Shown one piece after another: positions 9,403 through 19,900 of a stretch of DNA of 64,000 nucleotides; position 1 is the first letter of the stretch, and the number at the start of each line of letters is the position of its first letter. The position numbers and the translations under genes were made by a program. Origin of the DNA: Marinobacterium litorale DSM 23545 (GTDB taxonomy: Bacteria; Pseudomonadota; Gammaproteobacteria; Pseudomonadales; Balneatricaceae); the NCBI RefSeq assembly GCF_000428985.1, contig NZ_AUAZ01000019.1, positions 31,616-95,615 of the forward strand, in the 5' to 3' direction. The notes under the pieces were generated by a model. It saw only the letters and a list, made by a program, of their open reading frames with translations, had not been told where the DNA came from and did not search any database.

Positions 9403-10719
9403 TCACTTGGAAAACAGGGATCGCCTGCCCGCCGAACGCGAAGGGGGCGCACCGGCTTCAATGTCTGTGCGCAAAGCCGTGGACTTCTGTGAGGCACTGG
9501 ATTTAGCCGACTTGGGTTTCGGCCGCTTGTCCGATCTGGGTTTTGTTTTAACGGCAAGCGCCTTCCCATCAATCAACTGACCGTTTTCGATCCTTGGTAC
9601 CGGCTGAAGCTGCAACGGGGTTCCGATCAAATCGGATATTGCGGTTAGAAACCGGCGCTCCTCCGGCGCAACCAGCGAAACCGCCAGACCTTTCTGGCCG
9701 GCTCGTCCCGTTCGGCCGATGCGGTGAATATAGTCCTGTGGCTGATTGGGCAGATCATAGTTCACCACCTGCGGTAACGTATCGATATCCAGCCCCCGGG
9801 CCGCCACATCAGTCGCCACCAACACCTGTAGCCCGCCTTCAGCAAAGCGATTCAGGGTCGCGATTCGCTCACGCTGTGGTTTGTCGCCATGAATCGCCTG
9901 CGCCTCGATCCCTTCCTGCTGAAGACGGGCACTGAGCTCATCGGCACGACGCTTGGTGCGCGTAAATACCAGGGTCCGCTGCCAGTTGGCCTCCTTGATC
10001 AGGTACGCCAGGATCTCTGCCTTGTCGGCATTATCAACCGCGTAAGCCCGTTGTTTTACCGAGGTCGCTGTTGCGTTGCGTCTGCTCACTTGGACCCGCT
10101 TAGGGTTGACCAGAAGCGCGTCGGCCAGTGCTTCGATGCTGTCATCCAGCGTTGCCGAGAACAGCAGCGTCTGCTTTTCTGACGGCATATATGACAACAG
10201 CGCCTTGATCTCATTGATAAAGCCGAGATCCAGCATCCGATCGGCTTCATCAAACACAAGCATCTCGAGTGCATCCAACGACAGCTTTTTCTGCTTAAGC
10301 ATATCCAGCAAACGACCGGGCGTAGCCACCAGAATATCGGCACCGCGCTTCATCTTACGGATCTGGTTGTCGAAGCGCACACCGCCATAGATGGCTATCA
10401 CACGCATCCCGAGCAAACGACCATACTCCAGCGTATTCTCACCGACCTGTATCGCCAGCTCGCGGGTGGGCACAAGAACCAGCCCACGGATTGCGTGATA
10501 CTCATGACAGCCCGGCTGCTTGCTCAGCCGCTCGATCATCGGTAAAGCGAAGCTCGCCGTTTTCCCGGTACCGGTTTGTGCTTCGGCAATGACATCATGC
10601 CCGCCAAGCACCAGAGGGATCGCCTGAGACTGTATCGGCGTGGGCACTGCGTAGCCAAGCGCCTCCAGGGTCGCGTTGAGCTCCGGGCAGAGTTGCAGGT
10701 CGGCAAAGCTAGCAGTCAC
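9403..10719 (-). CDS. rhlE: DEAD-box RNA helicase, RhlE type
   Basis: A 438-residue helicase that unwinds RNA duplexes at ATP cost. Visible motifs, numbered from the chosen start, are a Q-motif region (FADLQL...VPTPIQSQAIP), AQTGTGKT (47-54), PTREL, TPGRLLD, DEAD (157-160), SAT (188-190) and HRIGRTGR in the second RecA domain. The C-terminus is Lys/Arg/Ser-rich, as in RhlE proteins that bind RNA non-specifically. I place the start at the GTG at 10719: GAGGAG lies 6 nt upstream and the FADLQL motif begins at once. An upstream ATG (10788) would overlap ybiT. It follows ybiT by only 10 bp, so the two are probably co-transcribed. Confidence 0.92.
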   Translation of the reverse strand: MTASFADLQLCPELNATLEALGYAVPTPIQSQAIPLVLGGHDVIAEAQTGTGKTASFALPMIERLSKQPGCHEYHAIRGLVLVPTRELAIQVGENTLEYGRLLGMRVIAIYGGVRFDNQIRKMKRGADILVATPGRLLDMLKQKKLSLDALEMLVFDEADRMLDLGFINEIKALLSYMPSEKQTLLFSATLDDSIEALADALLVNPKRVQVSRRNATATSVKQRAYAVDNADKAEILAYLIKEANWQRTLVFTRTKRRADELSARLQQEGIEAQAIHGDKPQRERIATLNRFAEGGLQVLVATDVAARGLDIDTLPQVVNYDLPNQPQDYIHRIGRTGRAGQKGLAVSLVAPEERRFLTAISDLIGTPLQLQPVPRIENGQLIDGKALAVKTKPRSDKRPKPKSAKSSASQKSTALRTDIEAGAPPSRSAGRRSLFSK

Positions 10720-10729
10720 CGGATTCTCC

Positions 10730-12316
10730 TCACTGCGCCTGAGAGCGCAGGTACTCTTCGTAGTCACCGTGGAAATCGACCACGCCATTGGGCGTCAGCT
10801 CGATGATCCGCGTCGCCAGCGAGGAGACAAACTCACGGTCATGACTGACAAACAACAATGTGCCGGGGTAGTTTTCCAACGCCAGGTTGAGCGATTCGAT
10901 CGATTCCATATCCAGGTGGTTGGTGGGCTCATCCAGCAGCATGATATTGGGCTGCTGCAGGATCAGCTTGCCGAAGATCATACGGCCCTGTTCACCACCA
11001 GAGATCACTTTCACCGATTTACCAATCTCTTTCTGCGAAAACAGGAGACGCCCCAGCGTGCCGCGGATCACCTGCTCATCATCACCCTCTTTACCCCAGT
11101 AGGACATCCAGTCGTAGAGGTTTTTGTCCTCTTCAAACTCATGCGCGTGATCCTGGGCATAGTAACCCAGCTCGGCATTTTCCGACCATTTCACGCTGCC
11201 GGCATCCGGCTCCAGATCACCCACCAAACACTTCAGCAGTGTGGATTTACCGATACCGTTGGGGCCTATAATCGCGATCCGCTCACCCACATTCACATGC
11301 AGGTTCAGCCCCTCGAATACCTTCTCATCAAAGGACTTGGCCAGCTCCTCCACTTCCAGCGCAGTCCTGTGCAGTTTTTTCGCCTGCTCGAAACGGATAA
11401 ACGGGTTCTGGCGGCTGGAGGGTTTCACCTCTTCCAGTTGGATCTTGTCGATCTGCTTCAGACGCGAAGTTGCCTGACGCGACTTGGAGGCGTTGGCGGA
11501 GAAGCGGCTGACAAACTGCTTAAGATCAGCAATCTGAGCCTTCTTCTTGGCGTTATCGGAGAGCATTTTCTCCCGTGCCTGGGTCGACGCGGTCATGTAC
11601 TCATCGTAGTTACCCGGATAGACGCGCAGCTCACCGTAGTCGATATCGGCCATGTGGGTGCAGACCGAGTTCAGAAAGTGACGGTCGTGCGAGATGATCA
11701 CCATGGTGCAGGTACGCTGACTCAGCACACCTTCAAGCCAGCGGATGGTATTGATATCCAGGTTGTTGGTGGGCTCGTCCAGCAGCAGAATATCGGGGTC
11801 GGAGAACAGCGCCTGCGCCAGCAGCACTCGCAGTTTCCAGCCAGGGGCAATCTCACTCATCGGGCCATAGTGCTGCTCCACCGGGATTTCAAGACCCAAC
11901 AGGAGTTCGCCGGCACGAGAGTCGGCGGTATAGCCATCCATCTCGGCAAACTCCGCTTCCAGCTCGCCGGCGCGGATACCATCCGCTTCGCTCATCTCCG
12001 CCTTGGCGTAAATCGCATCGCGCTCGGACTTCACCGCCCAGAGCTCTTCGTGCCCCATGATGACAGTATCGATGACGCTGTATCCTTCGTAGGCAAACTG
12101 ATCCTGGCGCAGTTTACCGAGGCGCTCATTCGGATCGGTGGAGACATTGCCGCTACTGGGCTCCAAGTCACCGCCTAGAATCTTCATGAAGGTGGATTTA
12201 CCGCAACCGTTGGCGCCGATCAGGCCGTAGCGGTTGCCATCGCCAAATTTAACGGAAACGTTTTCAAACAGCGGCTTAGCGCCAAACTGCATGGTGATAT
12301 TGGCAGTGGTCAGCAA
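10730..12316 (-). CDS. ybiT: ABC-F family ATPase YbiT
   Basis: A 528-residue twin-ATPase ABC-F protein, close to the 530 of E. coli YbiT. It shows two Walker A motifs ([18 protein letters not shown]), two signature and Walker B regions ending [11 protein letters not shown] and [10 protein letters not shown], and the inter-domain linker with [13 protein letters not shown]. No membrane segments are present. ABC-F proteins act on the ribosome, modulating translation or antibiotic tolerance. The start is a TTG at 12316, chosen because [12 protein letters not shown] aligns with the known YbiT N-terminus and AGGTGT lies just upstream. An open frame extends to 12376, but that part looks like leader. 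Transcription is probably from the CATAAT promoter at 12406 and continues into rhlE. Confidence 0.93.
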   Translation of the reverse strand: MLTTANITMQFGAKPLFENVSVKFGDGNRYGLIGANGCGKSTFMKILGGDLEPSSGNVSTDPNERLGKLRQDQFAYEGYSVIDTVIMGHEELWAVKSERDAIYAKAEMSEADGIRAGELEAEFAEMDGYTADSRAGELLLGLEIPVEQHYGPMSEIAPGWKLRVLLAQALFSDPDILLLDEPTNNLDINTIRWLEGVLSQRTCTMVIISHDRHFLNSVCTHMADIDYGELRVYPGNYDEYMTASTQAREKMLSDNAKKKAQIADLKQFVSRFSANASKSRQATSRLKQIDKIQLEEVKPSSRQNPFIRFEQAKKLHRTALEVEELAKSFDEKVFEGLNLHVNVGERIAIIGPNGIGKSTLLKCLVGDLEPDAGSVKWSENAELGYYAQDHAHEFEEDKNLYDWMSYWGKEGDDEQVIRGTLGRLLFSQKEIGKSVKVISGGEQGRMIFGKLILQQPNIMLLDEPTNHLDMESIESLNLALENYPGTLLFVSHDREFVSSLATRIIELTPNGVVDFHGDYEEYLRSQAQ

Positions 12317-12405
12317 TGGATACACCTGGAACAATAAGAGATGGGTGAAACAGCAACAGATCGGCCTTTTTAACAACTCGGCCGGTGAGGCTTGATAGGC
12401 GCGGT

Positions 12406-12435
12406 ATTATGCCACAGACAACCCCGGCTGCCCAA
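12406..12435 (-). promoter_or_regulatory. Predicted sigma-70 promoter of ybiT-rhlE
   Basis: On the minus strand TTGGGC (12435-12430) and CATAAT (12411-12406) are separated by 18 nt. This leaves a leader of about 85-90 nt before the TTG start of ybiT. Both hexamers are close to consensus; the -10 is one base off. Confidence 0.5.
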
Positions 12436-12477
12436 AAGAACCCGGGCGAACGTGGCGCTATGACCGTAGAAAGAAAA

Positions 12478-12900
12478 TTAGATTCCTGAGTCCCGGTGAT
12501 GCTCCGGTATCTGCTCAGGTCGTGACCAAACCACGACCGCACCAACCGCCAGCGCCGACAGAATCAGCATCAGTATCAGGGGGTGGCGAATCACGTAAAT
12601 CACAATCAGCAAAGCGACGAGCATACCGATCGATGCGACCACCTTGGAGCGGCGATCGATGACACCGCCACGCTCCCAATTGTGCAAGATCGGGCCAAAG
12701 GTGGCGTGGGATATCAACCAGCGCCGCAGCCGAGGCGAGCTGCGTGATGCGCTCCAGGCGGCAATCAATACAAACACGGTGGTGGGCAGGCCCGGCAACA
12801 GAACGCCAAGCATCGCCAGACCGATGGCAATCCAGGTCACTGCCAACCAGAACCAGCGCATCGAAGCATACTCTGCGGTGTCCGTCTGTCCGGTTTTCAT
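12478..12900 (-). CDS. DUF454 (YbaN-like) inner-membrane protein
   Basis: A 140-residue protein of the DUF454/YbaN family. It shows the hallmark GLAMLGVLLPGLPTTVFVL with conserved LPGLPTTPF-like turn, then a hydrophilic segment HATFGPILHNWERGG and two further membrane helices near 84-125. The function is unknown in any member that I know. The ATG at 12900 is used; an internal ATG (residue 14) also precedes the first helix. A nested inverted repeat just upstream pairs the GGGGG ribosome site, and an FNR-like box lies 80 bp upstream (separate entries), so expression may be conditional. Confidence 0.85.
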   Translation of the reverse strand: MKTGQTDTAEYASMRWFWLAVTWIAIGLAMLGVLLPGLPTTVFVLIAAWSASRSSPRLRRWLISHATFGPILHNWERGGVIDRRSKVVASIGMLVALLIVIYVIRHPLILMLILSALAVGAVVVWSRPEQIPEHHRDSGI

Positions 12901-12903
12901 AGG

Positions 12904-12944
12904 GCCCCCACTCGACTACTTCCTGAAGTATAGATAATGGGGGC
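12904..12944 (-). promoter_or_regulatory. Nested hairpin covering the ribosome site of the DUF454 gene
   Basis: GCCCCCA (12904-12910) pairs with TGGGGGC (12938-12944), and inside them TACTTC/GAAGTA (12917-12930) forms a second stem. In the minus-strand transcript the G-rich arm just before the start codon, which would act as the Shine-Dalgarno sequence, is held in the outer stem. Both repeats are perfect; the regulatory role is inferred. Confidence 0.4.
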
Positions 12945-12979
12945 TCACCAGGTCCCTGTGAAATGAATATTCTTTTCCT

Positions 12980-12993
12980 TTGATATAGCTCAA
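12980..12993 (-). promoter_or_regulatory. FNR/Anr-like box
   Basis: On the minus strand TTGAGCTATATCAA matches the FNR/Anr consensus TTGAT-N4-ATCAA at nine of ten defined bases. It sits 80-93 nt before the DUF454 start and just past the stop of the upstream gene. The spacing to any -10 is not standard for activation, so the call rests mainly on the match. Confidence 0.35.
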
Positions 12994-12998
12994 GACAA

Positions 12999-13676
12999 TC
13001 AGAGCTCATCACAATGTCGCGGCACCCAATCGACGGCGCCGGCTTGTTTAGCGTTGGGTTTAAAGCAGAAATCCATTGTAAACGATTGCTCGCAACGCTT
13101 AACGACCCAGTGCTCCTCCCAGACACCTTTCGCGACCTGCCCGGCCAACTCGCGATCAGCCGGTTCCCGGGAGACCCGGGTATCGGCAACCGCCACCTGA
13201 CGACAGTCACCCTGCGCTTCAGTTAGCTGAGCAGAACGTACGGCAACAGCCTCCTTCAACAGATCGCCCAACAACAAAGGACCCACTCGGCTCTCGCCCG
13301 GCACCTGGGGTTGAACCTGAATCCGTCCATCCTTAGCTACCACTAGAACGTTATAGATCGCCTGCTCACCACATCGCTCAAGTGCAAACCGCTGTCGCCA
13401 AATCCCACGAACGGGCTCTACCTGCCCATCCTCGAACAGAGGCGTATCAAGAACGGCAAAGCGGGTTGGTTCGACCTTATATTGAGTCTCACAGCGAGTC
13501 TGACGCTCCAGAATATCTCGATCCCAATACAGCCCCAGCTCAAACAACCGATCCAGATAAGCTTTACTGGTCAGGTAACGCTCAAAGGCGTCACTGTTTG
13601 GGGCCGCCGCGTTCACGCTGCCCACCAAACAAACCATCAGGGCACCAGCCGCCAGCTGACTGTGATAACGTCGCAT
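12999..13676 (-). CDS. Hypothetical secreted protein
   Basis: A 225-residue product with a cleavable signal peptide (LAAGALMVCLVGSVNAAA, residues 7-25). The mature part is soluble and has six cysteines (C62, C102, C158, C194, C203 and C222 by my count), which suggests periplasmic disulfides. It contains RGIWRQRFALERCG, GVWEEHWVVKRCEQ and SFTMDFCFKPNA. The two related WxxRxxLxRCG-like and WEEHWVVKRCE stretches suggest an internal duplication. I do not recognise the family. It is divergent from the EAL protein gene, separated by 186 bp. Confidence 0.7.
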   Translation of the reverse strand: MRRYHSQLAAGALMVCLVGSVNAAAPNSDAFERYLTSKAYLDRLFELGLYWDRDILERQTRCETQYKVEPTRFAVLDTPLFEDGQVEPVRGIWRQRFALERCGEQAIYNVLVVAKDGRIQVQPQVPGESRVGPLLLGDLLKEAVAVRSAQLTEAQGDCRQVAVADTRVSREPADRELAGQVAKGVWEEHWVVKRCEQSFTMDFCFKPNAKQAGAVDWVPRHCDEL

Positions 13677-13862
13677 AGAGTCTCCTGTTAGCTAAACCAA
13701 AGCCCATAAAAACCGAAGTGCGGGCACCGGTGCAAGCGAATTACCCACGGAGTCGTTTTCAAGGGCCCCACAGAGCGTTTAAAGACAGGAAAAAACTTGT
13801 GCGTATCCTGCTCAGGTGTTTCTATAAACACAGCGAGGGAGTGAACAAGCCAGTGGAGTCCA

Positions 13863-15800
13863 ATGGCGATGCTCAAAAGAAGGGAGCCGTTTATTGTCAG
13901 TGAGCGTGGACTGATCGCCACGCTCTTCGGGCTCTATTTGGTAGCCACCGCTGCACTGTCCGTTTTCAGTTTCTACTCCAGCCAGACAGAACAGCTGGCA
14001 TCCACCCGATCCATGTTACTGACGGCGGCCCGCGCGGGTGGACATATCATCGGCCGTTACTTCCATGACATCTACGCACTGGACCGGGCCCCCGGCGATG
14101 TTCACTACCGATTAATTGTTGAATCTCTGGACGAGCTGGTCGCAGATCTGCCCGACGTAGAATACGTGTACTCCATGGATATGGTCGATGGGCAGGCTTA
14201 CTTCATAGTCAGCAATGAAACCGGGCTCGATCGTCGCCGCGGGACACTCAGCGTTTTTTATAACCCCTATGACTCCGCCCCCGAGGACCTGTTCCAGGCC
14301 TATAGCAGCGGCGAGCCGGTATTCTCCGACATCTATGACAACGAATGGGGAACGTTCCGATCAGCCTTCGTCCCAACCCGACGCGCCGACGGCACGCTGT
14401 ATATCATGGCCGCCGATATCAAGATCGACAGCCGGGCAACCCTACTCACCAACAGCATCTACTCATCCGCTCTGATTGCACTTCTGGCTCTGCTGCCCCT
14501 TTACCCGTTGATGAGAACCTATCGGCGATTGCAGCGCCGGCGAGAAGAAGATCTGGAGCGGGAGCTCTACTACGACGCCATCACCGGGCTGCCGGATATC
14601 ACCGGAATGCAGCGAGACCTAGCCCACAGCACTGATCAAGATCACCTGAGCGGCATCTTGATCAACCTGGACGAGTTTCACGCTATCAACACGTTGTTTG
14701 GGTATGACGCCGGTGACAGGTTACTTAACCAAGTGGCCGACGCCATCAAAAAGAAACTGCCAAGCGGCGCCAGGCTCTATCGCTCACTGATCGATGAGTA
14801 CTTCGTGCTGCTGCCCGATGCCGACGAACAGAGCGCGATGCGGCTGGCGCAAACGCTGCTCGATACCATTTTTGAGCCGATCGAGGCTGACGACAGGCGG
14901 CGTATTACCGTCACGGCTCGCGCCGGCGTCGCGCTGGCTATTGAGGGCGCCGAAGAACTGCTGCTGAATGCCCGCGAAGCGATGGACGAAGCCCGCCGTC
15001 AATCTCAGGAGATCATGCTCTACCACGAGGGGCTCCATCCGCAAAAACGCTACGCGGAAAACCTGCATTGGCTGAACGAAGTCAACGATGCATTCCGTCA
15101 GGGTCGCCTGAACCCCTGGTTTCAGCCCATCTGCGAGACCGCCACCGGCGCGATTCGCCACTACGAAGCCCTGGCTCGCCTCACCGACTCCCGGGGCGAA
15201 ATACACACCCCCTTCCACTTTCTCCCGGCGATTCGCAAAAGCCACCTGTATCGTCAGCTGACCTGCGCCATGATCGAGCAGAGCTTCCAGCACTTTGCCC
15301 ACAGTGATGCCTCTGTTTCCATCAACCTGACCCGTTACGATCTTCTGGATGAAACCACCATCGCGCACCTGATAACTAACATGCACCGGTTCGGCATGGA
15401 GGGCCGCGTAATCATCGAGGTCATCGAGTCTGAATCGATCGATTACCAGGATGAAGTCCTGAAAGTGCTCAAGCATTGTAAACAACAGGGGATCCGAATC
15501 GCCATCGACGACTTCGGTAGCGGTTACTCCAACTTCGATCAGATTTTGAAGATCGATGCCGATTATTTGAAAATCGACGGATCCCTGATCCGCCGACTTC
15601 AGAGCAGCCGCAAAGCACAGGCGCTGGTCGAGGCGATCACGCGTTTCGCCCACAGTTTGAATATTCCGATGATCGCGGAGTTCGTGGAGGATACTGCAAC
15701 CATCACGCAGCTGCAGGCACTTGGCGTCCAGTATGTTCAGGGTTATGCAATCGGCCGGCCTACGCCTGCGGAAAAAACCGAGCTTAAGCACACCGAGTGA
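13863..15800 (+). CDS. Membrane EAL phosphodiesterase with degenerate GGDEF domain
   Basis: A 645-residue protein: helix at about 17-40, a periplasmic domain of about 160 residues resembling a dCACHE/LapD-type sensor, helix at about 196-218, then GGDEF and EAL domains. The GGDEF site reads LIDEYF (309-314), so cyclase activity is not expected. The EAL domain keeps YEALARL (EAL at 435-437), EVIESE and DDFGSGYSNF, so hydrolysis of cyclic-di-GMP is expected; the degenerate domain may sense GTP. It is transcribed alone. The ATG at 13863 or the one at 13869 could start it; GGAG precedes both. Confidence 0.9.
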   Translation: MAMLKRREPFIVSERGLIATLFGLYLVATAALSVFSFYSSQTEQLASTRSMLLTAARAGGHIIGRYFHDIYALDRAPGDVHYRLIVESLDELVADLPDVEYVYSMDMVDGQAYFIVSNETGLDRRRGTLSVFYNPYDSAPEDLFQAYSSGEPVFSDIYDNEWGTFRSAFVPTRRADGTLYIMAADIKIDSRATLLTNSIYSSALIALLALLPLYPLMRTYRRLQRRREEDLERELYYDAITGLPDITGMQRDLAHSTDQDHLSGILINLDEFHAINTLFGYDAGDRLLNQVADAIKKKLPSGARLYRSLIDEYFVLLPDADEQSAMRLAQTLLDTIFEPIEADDRRRITVTARAGVALAIEGAEELLLNAREAMDEARRQSQEIMLYHEGLHPQKRYAENLHWLNEVNDAFRQGRLNPWFQPICETATGAIRHYEALARLTDSRGEIHTPFHFLPAIRKSHLYRQLTCAMIEQSFQHFAHSDASVSINLTRYDLLDETTIAHLITNMHRFGMEGRVIIEVIESESIDYQDEVLKVLKHCKQQGIRIAIDDFGSGYSNFDQILKIDADYLKIDGSLIRRLQSSRKAQALVEAITRFAHSLNIPMIAEFVEDTATITQLQALGVQYVQGYAIGRPTPAEKTELKHTE

Positions 15801-15810
15801 GCATAACCTC

Positions 15811-16977
15811 TTAAACCGGACTGCCCCTCCAGGCCTCATTCGCCCATCGACGCAGTTCCCGATGCACCTCGTTTACCGGGAGAAACTCCTGCTCTAAACG
15901 GCCTTTATTCTGCCGTAAAAGATACTTGTAGAAAGCGCCCTCTTCATCGGTTAATCCGACCGGTAAATTCCCTTGAGCACAGATAGGCTCCTGAACGGCT
16001 CGATCCTTTTCATATAATTGAAAAAGCGCAGGCGACATCAACAGGGCAGACAGTGACGGCTGATATTGCCTGGCACGGGACAACATCAACAACCCCCAGG
16101 TATCCATGTCTCCCCAATATCCGACCTGTTTGCCCTCGAAATGCGCAGCCTGTAGCCACTGGAGATCCAGCCCCGCTCCGAGCACTGCAATGGTATCCGC
16201 CAGTTGAGGCAACTGATGAATACAACGCTCGTTTTCCACCACCAAAACCCGGGAACTTGGCAGGGGCGTTTCAGCCAGCTCTGATGTCGTCAGCCTGAGT
16301 CGCTTAAACGGCAACAAGCCTTGATCCAGCGGCGCAACCAATACCCAGTGTTCGTTTTCATCAAAGGCATCAAGAAAATTGCTCAGCCCCTGTTCACTGG
16401 CCGCTCCTTCAAAACGTTCATCTAATAGTTTGGTTAATAGAGTTCCGTTGCGCTCGAAGAACTTGGTATCAACACCCAAGCCGGCCAAAAGTCTGAGCGG
16501 ACGCCCGTGAGCACAACCGGGCGAGAGCCTATCCGCCAGCCGCGCCGTATCCAGCACCTCTTGCCGCTCTTTATTGCGCCATAATGAGCGATCACGGATC
16601 AGTAATTCACGATAGATCGGTTCAACATGGGTCACCAGATACTCCAGCACGCCGTACTCTTCAGTAACGGTAGCGTCAGCCGCTACCGAAACCCATTCCG
16701 ATGGGGTATGGATATGCCAGCAGACTGGAATGGAGATCGCCTCCGCGCCCGCCCGATACTTCACCGACTGCCATTCCACGGTACCGACTTGAACCGCCTG
16801 CCACCGTCTAACATGCTCATAAACGGCAGTGGTTTTGGCTGAAAACTCGGCCCCGGTGGGTTTGCCGATCGATAGCGTCAGCGGCCAGCTATCCGGCGAC
16901 AGCAAGCGTTCTACCCGAAGCGCAGAACGATGCCACTGTTTGGCAAGCCGGCGGGAGAGTTCACTGGGGGACTTCAT
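15811..16977 (-). CDS. jetD: JetD, Wadjet TOPRIM nuclease subunit (DUF3322/DUF2220)
   Basis: A 388-residue protein, last gene of the Jet operon. The N-terminal half is DUF3322-like (an arm module). The C-terminal DUF2220 half has a TOPRIM fold with the acidic residues in place: VVENE (E248) and YWGDMDTWG (D290, D292). In characterised Wadjet systems JetD cleaves the plasmid DNA extruded by the JetABC complex, so this copy looks catalytically intact. The ATG at 16977 is chosen since the family begins near there; it overlaps the end of jetC by 17 bp, suggesting coupling. An in-frame ATG at 17010 would overlap more. Confidence 0.93.
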   Translation of the reverse strand: MKSPSELSRRLAKQWHRSALRVERLLSPDSWPLTLSIGKPTGAEFSAKTTAVYEHVRRWQAVQVGTVEWQSVKYRAGAEAISIPVCWHIHTPSEWVSVAADATVTEEYGVLEYLVTHVEPIYRELLIRDRSLWRNKERQEVLDTARLADRLSPGCAHGRPLRLLAGLGVDTKFFERNGTLLTKLLDERFEGAASEQGLSNFLDAFDENEHWVLVAPLDQGLLPFKRLRLTTSELAETPLPSSRVLVVENERCIHQLPQLADTIAVLGAGLDLQWLQAAHFEGKQVGYWGDMDTWGLLMLSRARQYQPSLSALLMSPALFQLYEKDRAVQEPICAQGNLPVGLTDEEGAFYKYLLRQNKGRLEQEFLPVNEVHRELRRWANEAWRGSPV

Positions 16978-19900
16978 GGCTGGCTGCCGTGTGCTGATGA
17001 TACAGGTCATCCAGTGCCTGCCAGCTCAATGTGGTCAGGTTGGACTCCAGCCCCCTGCGGTGAACCACGATGGCCGAACGGGTATGGTTACGCAGTAGAC
17101 GCATCTCCTTATTCGGCGTGATAAACAGTGCATGGAGGCCAAACTCTTTCAGCGCTGCAATGATTCGCCCGGCCACGGCGTGGGAGCTGCGCGAGAACGC
17201 CTCATCCAGCACGATAGTGCCAAACAGAGGTCGGCTACTGCCATCGGGACAGAGCGCATAGCTCAGCGAGGCGGTCAGTACGTAGGAGGCGATAATTTCC
17301 TTTTCACCGCCACTGCCGCCCTGGGAGCCGCGCCGCGTCTCTATGATTTTCCCGCTTTCACGGTCAATCACCGAAACCTTGAACTCCAGCCGAAATCGAG
17401 GATCCAGCAGCGCCTTGGCGCCGAGCGTGCGGTGTCTGTCACAGGCATCTCGCAGCTGTTCGACAATGTTTTGCAGCGCCCAGTACTGGCTCTCCCCTTC
17501 ATCGTCGTTAAAGCGCGCGGATGCCAGCTTTCGCTGGGCGTGCTGCAGGCTGCGCAAGCTCTCATGGATCACCTTGGACGAGACCAGCTGCAGATAGCGG
17601 CCGGACTGAAAGTCCGTGCGGCGGAGCGTATTGTTTACATCCTCCAGACGCTCTTCGATCATAGCCACCTCGTTATCGACGTGGCTCAACAGCTGGGTGA
17701 CACCCTCATCGGAGGAGCGATTCAAATAGGCTTTGAACTGTTTCTGCTTCTCCGGAAGCGCCTCCTCTGTGAGCAGCTGTAGCCGCTCCAGGTATTGAGG
17801 CACGTCTTCCAGCTCCATCCCCACATCAGAGAGCGCTCCGCGATCCTCCCGTTTGGCGGCAGCCATGAGTTTTGTCAGCTCCCGCGCCAGGTCGCTCACC
17901 CGCTCTCTCAGCGACTCCAGCTCTTTCTGCAGTTGCTCCAGTACGTTGCGTTCAATATCGCTGATATCTTTCAGCTGCTCCGCGCTGACTGCCGGGAAAG
18001 CAGCGTCAGCCAGCTGACGCTGCTCCACCGTCAAACCTGCCTGCGCTCGCTGAAACGCCTTGCTTTTATGCGCTTTGGCCTGAATCAGGTCGCGCTCCAG
18101 GTTAATATATCGGGTATGCAGTGCTTCTCGCTCTTCAGCGATCTCCTTAAGTACTTTTTCCGCTTGCTGCCAAGTCTCTTTGGCGGCAGACACGTCCGAA
18201 TCCGGCGCGGTTAGCCGCTTGAGCTTATCTTCCTGCTCCGTTACCTGACGCCTGGCCTCATCAACATCGATCTGCTCGAAAGTGAGATTTTGCAGCTGAT
18301 CCAACAGCGTGAGCTGAAGCTGGAGTTGCTGCGCCGCCGCTTTCGACTTTTCAACCTGGGCTTTAAGTGTTTCGCATTCACGATCCGCGTCGGCGATTTT
18401 CCGGGCCAACGCGGCCAGCCTGTCCCGGTTATCAAACCCGGTTTGCCAGTCTTCATCCAGACGCCGCTGATCCTGCTTATCAAAAAAGCGCGCCTTGCCG
18501 GACATCAAGCCCTGTTGTGTCATGGCGTTGGGCGTGTCGCGCAACTGCTCGGGCGAATCGACGCAATGGCGGTCATACCCGGCCAGCATCGCCTTGACCG
18601 ACTCTCGGTAAGGGTGGGTTTTGTACTCCAGCTTGCGGGTAAAACCGTCATCCAGAAAGCGGGGCTGGACACCCGGCGCTTTGACCTCAAGCAGGCGCAC
18701 ATGCAGCCTGTTATGACGTTGGTTCACCCAACGCAGTGCCGCCTGGATCGACTCTGGCGGCACCAGTATGCGCAGGCGATGGGCGCCGATGGCCCGTTCG
18801 ATGGCGCCACGCCAGGCCTGTTCCGCCTCTTTAACCTGTACCAGCTCGGCCACGAACGGTAGTCGATCCTCATCCAGCCCAAGCTCCTCAGCAAGGGCCG
18901 CACGGAAGTGGTGGAAGGTTGCGGGGATATTGGAGCCGGGCCGCCGCTCGACTTCTTTGAGCTCCTCTTTCAGGGTATCCCGAGAGTCTCTGGCCTGTTT
19001 CGCAGCCACGCCATGTTCAAACGCCAGCTCAGCTGCATCTTCGGCTTCTTTACGCACCTCATCGAAGCGCTCCGCCAGCGCCTCCTTATTGGCGTTGAAA
19101 ACCTGGCGGTCGACCTCATCGGGCAGCGCCAGCTTCTGTGCCAACTGTCGATACTGAGCCGCATATTTTTCACAGGTTCCAAGATTCTTACGCTTCTCCG
19201 CAATCAGCGATTCCAGTGTCTGGATATCGGAACCACCCAGGTTGAGATAGGCCTCTTTGAGGTCATTCCGCACCCCCTCCTGGACGTCATAACGCCTGTC
19301 CGCATCGGCCCTGTTCTCTTGAGCCCTCTCAAAGGCTTCTGTCAGGCGATCACACTCGTCACTCCAAAGCTGGTATGCCTGCTCGCCAAACCAGACCGGC
19401 AAGATCCGGTTGAGCCGCGCCTTCTCAGACAACAGCTGTTCGTTCGACTGGTACTTCTGCCAGCCGTTCTTGACCGGCTCCAGCGAGCGCTGCTGACGAC
19501 GGGCGATCTCCAGTTCCTCATGGATGGCGCTCAGATCATCGAAGCTGTCAGCCACCTCCCTGGCCCGATCAAACGCCGAGGTATCGTCCAGCACCAGCTC
19601 ACGGAAAATCTCGTCGATGCTGTTCAACTGCTTCAAACCCGCCGCCCGATTGAGCAGGTTAAAGGCATTTTCGCGGACTTCGAAAAAGTCGCGCACACGG
19701 GCGAGAAAATCCTTCTTCGCACTGTAGGTCCAGATACCGGTATGGTTTTTTTCCAACTGGCGCAGGGCTCGCATCCCACCCTCGTGGTGCGTGGTCAACC
19801 AGTGCTCCAGCGTTTGATCAGGCGAGGTGGCAAAAAACCAGAGGCGTTTGAGATCGGTGGTTGCCGAGCTGGTATTATCAAACCAGAGCAGTACGCCAAG

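Noticed and set aside
10676..12178. A 500-residue plus-strand frame
   Set aside because: It is antisense to ybiT, whose ABC-F motifs are unmistakable.
14784..15839. A 351-residue minus-strand frame
   Set aside because: It is antisense to the EAL domain of the phosphodiesterase.
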